Shown piece after piece: positions 14,275-18,270 of a DNA stretch of 18,270 bases. A model generated the notes under the pieces. It searched no databases. It had not been told where the DNA came from and saw only the letters and a list, made by a program, of their open reading frames with translations. Position 1 is the stretch's first letter. The number at the start of each line of letters is the position of its first letter. The DNA comes from CAYMRL01 sp964398985. GTDB lineage: Bacteria; Deinococcota; Deinococci; Deinococcales; Trueperaceae. Location: NCBI GenBank assembly GCA_964398985.1, contig CAYNOS010000044.1, positions 1 through 18,270 on the forward strand, given 5' to 3'. Both the position numbers and the translations under genes were made by a program.

Positions 14275-15336
14275 GTGCTAAAGCGCCTGCCGTGGTCGTT
14301 GCTGAAGGAGACGGCCTCCCTCCACCTGCTCGGCGTAGGCGCCATCTGCCTGCTGCTGTCGGTGGACCTGCTCAGCGTCTTGGCGCGTTTCCTCGTGCAG
14401 CAGGACGCCACGCCGGCGGACGCCGGCCAGCTGCTCCTGTACAAGCTGCCGTGGTTCTTGCACCTGGCGTTGCCTGTGGCCGTGGTGTTCGCGGTGCTGC
14501 TCGCCGGCGGCCGCATGGCCAAGGACTCCGAGCTGAAGGGGGCGTACTCGCTGGGCGTGCCGCCCCTCAGCCTGCTGGCGCCGTTGGTCGGCTTCGGACT
14601 CTTCGTCGGGGCCCTGAGCCTCGCCAACAACGGCTTCCTCGAGGCCCGCGCGGAGGCCGCCTACCAAGCCAAGATAGACTCGTATATCTACGTGAGGCCG
14701 CCGGCTGAGCTGCAGATGAACGCGGCCTACCGGATCGAGGACGACATCTACTACGCCTCGCGGATCCGCTCGGTGCTCACAGACCCCGACATCGCCGACC
14801 TCTCGGGCGTGATGGTCACGCTCGCCGATGGCACCCTGATCACCGCGCGCAGCGGCCAGTGGGACTCGCGCGACCGCGTCTGGCGTCTCGAGAACGTGCA
14901 CGCCAACGTGTTGGGCGAGGAGCCCGCGCCGCGCAGCGCCCTGGAGCTGCCGTTCGCGCTCGCGGCGACGCCGGCCGAGACCCTCGCGAGGCCCGCCGAG
15001 ATGCCCCTGGACCAGCTGTGGCGGCAGTACCGCTTGATCGGCGCGGCCGGCGGCGAGACCCGGGAGTTCGGCTTCGATCTGCACCGCCGCATCGCCGACG
15101 CGTTGAGCGCCGCCATCTTCGCTGCGTTCGCCGGCTCGATCGCGCTGCGGGTGCGCGGGCGCGCGGCCGGGTTCGCCTGGACGATCGTGCTGATGGTCGC
15201 GTTCTGGGCGGCCTGGGTGCTGTCCGCCAACCTCTTCGAAGCCGGCGCGGTCGGCCCGGTGGTGGCGGCCTGGCTGACGCCGGGCGTGGCGACGGTGGGC
15301 GCAGCGGCGCTCGCCCTGAGGACGCTGCGCTCGTGA
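14275..15336 (+). CDS. lptF: LptF/LptG-family permease, first subunit
   Basis: This 353-residue inner-membrane protein belongs to the YjgP/YjgQ (LptF/LptG) family, which with the ATPase LptB extracts lipid from the inner membrane for delivery to the outer membrane. Hydrophobic segments lie at about 16-38, 57-78 and 97-118, then a periplasmic beta-jellyroll region (about 120-260), then three more membrane segments (about 275-292, 300-320, 326-348). The conserved LLYKLPWFLHLALPVAV (54-70) and SLANNGFLEARAEAAY (115-130) stretches are typical. GTG at 14275-14277 is used because TATACT stands 6 nt upstream and the frame gives a full-length family member. It overlaps the next gene by GTGA. Whether it corresponds to LptF or LptG of other bacteria cannot be decided, and the name is given for position. 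No lptB is in view. Confidence 0.87.
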   Translation: MLKRLPWSLLKETASLHLLGVGAICLLLSVDLLSVLARFLVQQDATPADAGQLLLYKLPWFLHLALPVAVVFAVLLAGGRMAKDSELKGAYSLGVPPLSLLAPLVGFGLFVGALSLANNGFLEARAEAAYQAKIDSYIYVRPPAELQMNAAYRIEDDIYYASRIRSVLTDPDIADLSGVMVTLADGTLITARSGQWDSRDRVWRLENVHANVLGEEPAPRSALELPFALAATPAETLARPAEMPLDQLWRQYRLIGAAGGETREFGFDLHRRIADALSAAIFAAFAGSIALRVRGRAAGFAWTIVLMVAFWAAWVLSANLFEAGAVGPVVAAWLTPGVATVGAAALALRTLRS

Positions 15337-16403
15337 GGCGCTTCGGACGCTACCTGGTGATGGAGACGCTGCCGCTGCTGGCGGCCGGCCTGGTGGTGCT
15401 GCTCCTGCTGCTGCTGCTCGTCTTCCTGCTCGACGTGATCGCGGACGTGCTGGCGCGCGGTGTGGCGATCCCGCTGGTGGCGAGGTTCCTCCTCTACAAG
15501 CTGCCGGCGGCCGCCGGCCCGGGACTGCCGCTGGCGCTGCTGTTCGCCTCGCTGTTGGCGGTCACCAGGCTAGGGCAGGACGGCGAGATCAAGGCGGCGC
15601 TGCTGCTGGGCGTCAGCCCACGCCACTTCGTGCTGCCGGTGCTCGGCCTCGGGGTGATCGTGAGCCTCGTGTCGCTGCTGAACAACGAGCTGCTGGTGCC
15701 GTGGAGCGAGGCCAAGGCAGCCGAAGCGCAGCGCGACATCCTGCTGACCAGCCCCGAGACCATCGTGCAGGAGGGCGCCTTCTTCTCCGACGCGCTGGGG
15801 CGCAGCATCTTCATCGGCGAGCTGTCGCCCGGTGGCCGCTTCGGCGACGTGACCGTCATCTCGCCCGGCGACACGCTCGGCCCGAGCGAGGTCATCCACG
15901 CGAACAGCGGCGTCGCGCGGCCGGAAGACGGCATCTGGGAGCTGGAGGGCATCACCTTCAGGGTCATGCGGGACGCCCGGCTCACGCTCGAGTTCCAGGC
16001 CGAGCAGGCCGTGCTGCCGGTGCGCGGCCTGACGGCGCGCACCTCCGCCACCCCCGACCTCGTCTACCTGCCCATGCGCGAGCTGCTGGCGAGGATCCGC
16101 GCCGGCACCAGCGCCCAACTGCCGGCCGAATGGACCGCGCTCCACCGCAAGTTCGCCGAGCCGGCCGCCGCCACGGCGTTCGCGCTGTTCGCGCTGGCGG
16201 TCGGCCTCTACACCTTCAGGCGCGGAGCTCAGCTGGGGTTCGTGGCGGTGCTGGTGTTGACCTTCGTGTACTACGCGACCTGGAGCGTCACCAAGCTGCT
16301 CGGGGCGCAAGGCACGCTGGCGCCGGTGCTGGCGGGGTGGACCCCGGTGGCGCTCTACGCCACCGGCGGCATCGTGCTGCTGGCCGTCTCGTGGAGGCGC
16401 TGA
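15333..16403 (+). CDS. lptG: LptF/LptG-family permease, second subunit
   Basis: This is a 356-residue paralogue of the preceding gene with the same layout: membrane segments at about 12-36, 50-75 and 98-118, a periplasmic beta-rich domain (about 120-265), and C-terminal segments at about 275-293, 302-320 and 328-352. Family motifs include FLLYKLPAAAGPGLPLALLF (52-71), LLNNELLVPWSEAKA (115-129) and the conserved LHRKFAEPAAATAFALFAL (270-288) at the start of the fourth helix. The GTG start at 15333-15335 overlaps the previous stop as GTGA; the earlier open frame is out-of-frame shadow of the first permease. It likely forms the LptFG heterodimer with its neighbour. Its stop overlaps the next ATG by one base. 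Confidence 0.88.
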   Translation: MRRFGRYLVMETLPLLAAGLVVLLLLLLLVFLLDVIADVLARGVAIPLVARFLLYKLPAAAGPGLPLALLFASLLAVTRLGQDGEIKAALLLGVSPRHFVLPVLGLGVIVSLVSLLNNELLVPWSEAKAAEAQRDILLTSPETIVQEGAFFSDALGRSIFIGELSPGGRFGDVTVISPGDTLGPSEVIHANSGVARPEDGIWELEGITFRVMRDARLTLEFQAEQAVLPVRGLTARTSATPDLVYLPMRELLARIRAGTSAQLPAEWTALHRKFAEPAAATAFALFALAVGLYTFRRGAQLGFVAVLVLTFVYYATWSVTKLLGAQGTLAPVLAGWTPVALYATGGIVLLAVSWRR

Positions 16404-18270
16404 TGGCGCGCAGCCGGCTCGCCGGCGTGCTGCTGGCGCTGGCCGCGTGCTGCCTGCTGAGCGCCGGGCACGCGGCGCGCATCGTGATCGACGCCGCCAA
16501 CGACCCCGAGAGCCGCCTCGAGATCCGCACGATCACCTTGCCAGGCGGCCAGCAAGTGCAGCTCTACGTGCTCGAGGGCGACGGCCTGCGGGTGACGATC
16601 GACGAGGACGTCCTGGTGGCGGATCACGTCGAGTTCGACCTCACCAACCGCCTGGTGCGGGTCATCGGGCACGGCTCGTTCACGACCGGCGACGAGACCG
16701 TCACCGGCGACGGCCTGGTGATCGACCTGTCGGCCGAGAGCTTCACAGCTTCCGACGTCCTCATCGTCACCGACGCGATCGACGTGCGCGGCAGCGCGGC
16801 CAGCCGGGTACCCGGCCTGATCCGCGTGGCGCTCGGCGAGTTCAGCCTCTGCAGCCGCTGCAACCAGGAGGTCGAGGACTACGGGTTTCAGGCCGAGCGG
16901 CTCGAGCTCTACCCCGGTGACCGGCTGGTCGCCTTCGTGGTCACCGTGCTGGTGCGCGAGCAGCCGGTCGTCACGCTGCCGCTGATGGTCTTGCCGTTGG
17001 CTGAACCCGAGCGCCAGCCGCGGCTCGTCTACCAGCGCGGGACCGCCAACGAGCGCGCGCTGCTGGCGCTCACCTGGCCGTACGTCGCCGGCCCTGACGC
17101 GTACGGCGACGTCGGCGTGCGCTACTACGCCGACGTCGTTCCCGGCAGCGGCGGAATCCTCGACGGCCTGCTGGGCGGCGCCGTCGAACGCTGGTACCTG
17201 GGCGGCTCGCTCGACCACCGCTTCTACACCGAGCGCGGCAAGGGCACCTTCACCGTCGACCTGACGCCGTCGTTCGTGACGCCCACGGGGCTCGAGCCGC
17301 ACGTCTTCACGGTGCGCTTCGCCTACGCCGACGAGGAGGTGCTGGGGCCTCCCTCATTGGCGCTGCTCTTGGAACGCGACGACGCCCGCCGCGCCAAGCT
17401 CTGGGAGGCCAGCGTGACCGCGGTGCAGGTCGAGCAGGGCGTGAGGGCCCGCTTCAGCAGCCAGGTGTTCGTCGACCTCGACCGCGGCGACCCGGTCACG
17501 ACGCCCAGCTACGCGGGACGCAGCACGCCGCTGATGACGCTGACCCGCCTCGAGCTGGCGCCCGAGGACCTCGGCGCTTTCAGCGTCGGCCCGCTGAGCC
17601 TGGATCGGCTGCTGCTCGACATCGGCGCCTTCCAGGACGTCAGCAACCCGCTCAATCGCTCCGCGGCAGTGGTGCCGGTGACGACCTCCGCACGGCTGCG
17701 CGAGGGTCACACGCTCACGCTGGCGCCGCAACCGCTGTGGGGCGGGATGCGGGTCGAGGGCCGCACCGAGTTCACCGGCTTCTACTACGCCACCACCGAA
17801 CGGCAGGTCGAGTGGCTGAGCCGCCTCAGCGCCACGCAGACGTTCGGTCGGCTCGGCTCGCTCAACCTCGGCTACCGCCGCGACGTCAGGGAGGGCGAGA
17901 CGCCGTTCAGGTTCGACGTCATCCCCTACCGCAACCGGACCGACCTGAGCGGCCGGCTGCTGCTGACCCCGGCTCCCTGGCTGCGCTTCGAGCAGACCGG
18001 CGGCTACGTCTTCGTCGACGACCGCGCGCCCGGCGAGGTCGGCTGGATGCCGCTCACCAGCACGCTGCGGCTGCTCGCGAACCTCGACTGGCTGACGCTG
18101 ACTGTCCGCAACGTCTACGAGCTCGATGGCAGCGACCCCGGCACCATCGACGCCACGCTCGAGCTGCGCACCACCGGCAGCTCGCCCTGGAGCGCTTCTG
18201 CGGAGCTGCGCCACGTCGTCGACCTGGCGGTGCTGCCCGACAGGATCACCCTGCAGCCGGTCGACGAGAC
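16403..18270 (+). CDS. LptD/OstA-like outer-membrane lipid assembly protein, N-terminal part, truncated by window edge
   Basis: ATG at 16403-16405 overlaps the LptG stop (TGATG). The frame stays open for 622 codons to the edge. A signal peptide is clear at 1-24 (GHA-AR cleavage), though LAAC at 13-16 could also read as a lipobox. Residues about 50-130 show the repeating beta-strand pattern of the OstA/LptA jellyroll (ADHVEFDL, RVIGHGSFTTGDETVTGDGL). Residues about 148-210 resemble the LptD segment joining jellyroll to barrel: a Cys pair at C150 and C153, AERLELYPGDRLVAF (164-178), and PVVTLPLMVLPL (188-199). The remainder has alternating hydrophobic strands with aromatic residues, as in a beta-barrel. 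Linked to the two LptF/G genes, it probably receives lipid at the outer membrane. Sequence similarity to proteobacterial LptD looks low, so the name is left blank. Confidence 0.75.
   Translation, partial: MARSRLAGVLLALAACCLLSAGHAARIVIDAANDPESRLEIRTITLPGGQQVQLYVLEGDGLRVTIDEDVLVADHVEFDLTNRLVRVIGHGSFTTGDETVTGDGLVIDLSAESFTASDVLIVTDAIDVRGSAASRVPGLIRVALGEFSLCSRCNQEVEDYGFQAERLELYPGDRLVAFVVTVLVREQPVVTLPLMVLPLAEPERQPRLVYQRGTANERALLALTWPYVAGPDAYGDVGVRYYADVVPGSGGILDGLLGGAVERWYLGGSLDHRFYTERGKGTFTVDLTPSFVTPTGLEPHVFTVRFAYADEEVLGPPSLALLLERDDARRAKLWEASVTAVQVEQGVRARFSSQVFVDLDRGDPVTTPSYAGRSTPLMTLTRLELAPEDLGAFSVGPLSLDRLLLDIGAFQDVSNPLNRSAAVVPVTTSARLREGHTLTLAPQPLWGGMRVEGRTEFTGFYYATTERQVEWLSRLSATQTFGRLGSLNLGYRRDVREGETPFRFDVIPYRNRTDLSGRLLLTPAPWLRFEQTGGYVFVDDRAPGEVGWMPLTSTLRLLANLDWLTLTVRNVYELDGSDPGTIDATLELRTTGSSPWSASAELRHVVDLAVLPDRITLQPVDE

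Noticed and set aside
14859..15332. N-terminal extension of the second LptF/G frame
   Set aside because: It is an out-of-frame shadow of the first permease; the family N-terminus begins at the GTG at 15333.
1..18270. CRISPR arrays, transposases, integrase sites, tRNA or rRNA genes
   Set aside because: No direct-repeat array, terminal inverted repeats, recombinase motif or cloverleaf-like segment was seen; the gaps between genes are too short and lack them.

Overview
The window is gene-dense, very GC-rich bacterial chromosome with 16 protein genes, the first and last of them cut by the window edges. I see no rRNA, tRNA, CRISPR array or mobile element, and no gene-free stretch above about 110 bases. 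The gene set suggests a member of the Deinococcota, perhaps Truepera-like. It includes a DUF4388 protein, TrmB with a long C-terminal extension, a NudL-type CoA diphosphatase, an MntR-type regulator with an SH3-like domain, an LptF/LptG/LptD-like set, and several start codons placed 5-7 nt after a TANNNT -10 box. That assignment is inference; no 16S or other phylogenetic marker is present.

Region 1 (1-829, minus) is the N-terminal part of a PAS sensor protein. Its first PAS domain resembles a LOV domain but lacks the photoactive cysteine.

Region 2 (916-5372, minus) is a metal-uptake locus. A DtxR/MntR-family repressor gene (mntR) lies upstream of a four-gene ABC importer (mntA-mntB-mntC-mntD), whose genes are chained by 4-base ATGA/GTGA overlaps. 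The importer has a clear TTGACA-17-TAAATT promoter. A GCCTAA element overlaps its -10 box, and a related element overlaps the mntR -10 box. The likely circuit is Mn-loaded MntR repressing both transcripts.

Region 3 (5479-6540, plus) is thioredoxin reductase, divergent from mntR.

Region 4 (6567-9466, minus) is an ABC-2 type transporter (ATPase, then permease) followed directly by a secreted SPOR-domain protein, probably one operon.

Region 5 (9536-14224, minus) is a five-gene cluster: DUF4388/winged-helix protein, TrmB, PgeF (multicopper polyphenol oxidase family), NudL-like Nudix hydrolase, and a 2-phosphoglycerate-kinase-like P-loop kinase carrying three tandem ATP-cone-like repeats. Overlaps or short gaps link neighbours. 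Its theme is RNA modification plus metabolite and cell-wall housekeeping.

Region 6 (14275-18270, plus) diverges from region 5 across only 50 bp. It is an envelope-lipid transport operon of two LptF/LptG-family permeases and an LptD/OstA-like protein that runs off the right edge.

The most notable points are the triple ATP-cone kinase, the Lpt-like operon in a probable Deinococcota background, the inferred MntR circuit, the recurrent leaderless-type start architecture and the cysteine-less LOV-like sensor.
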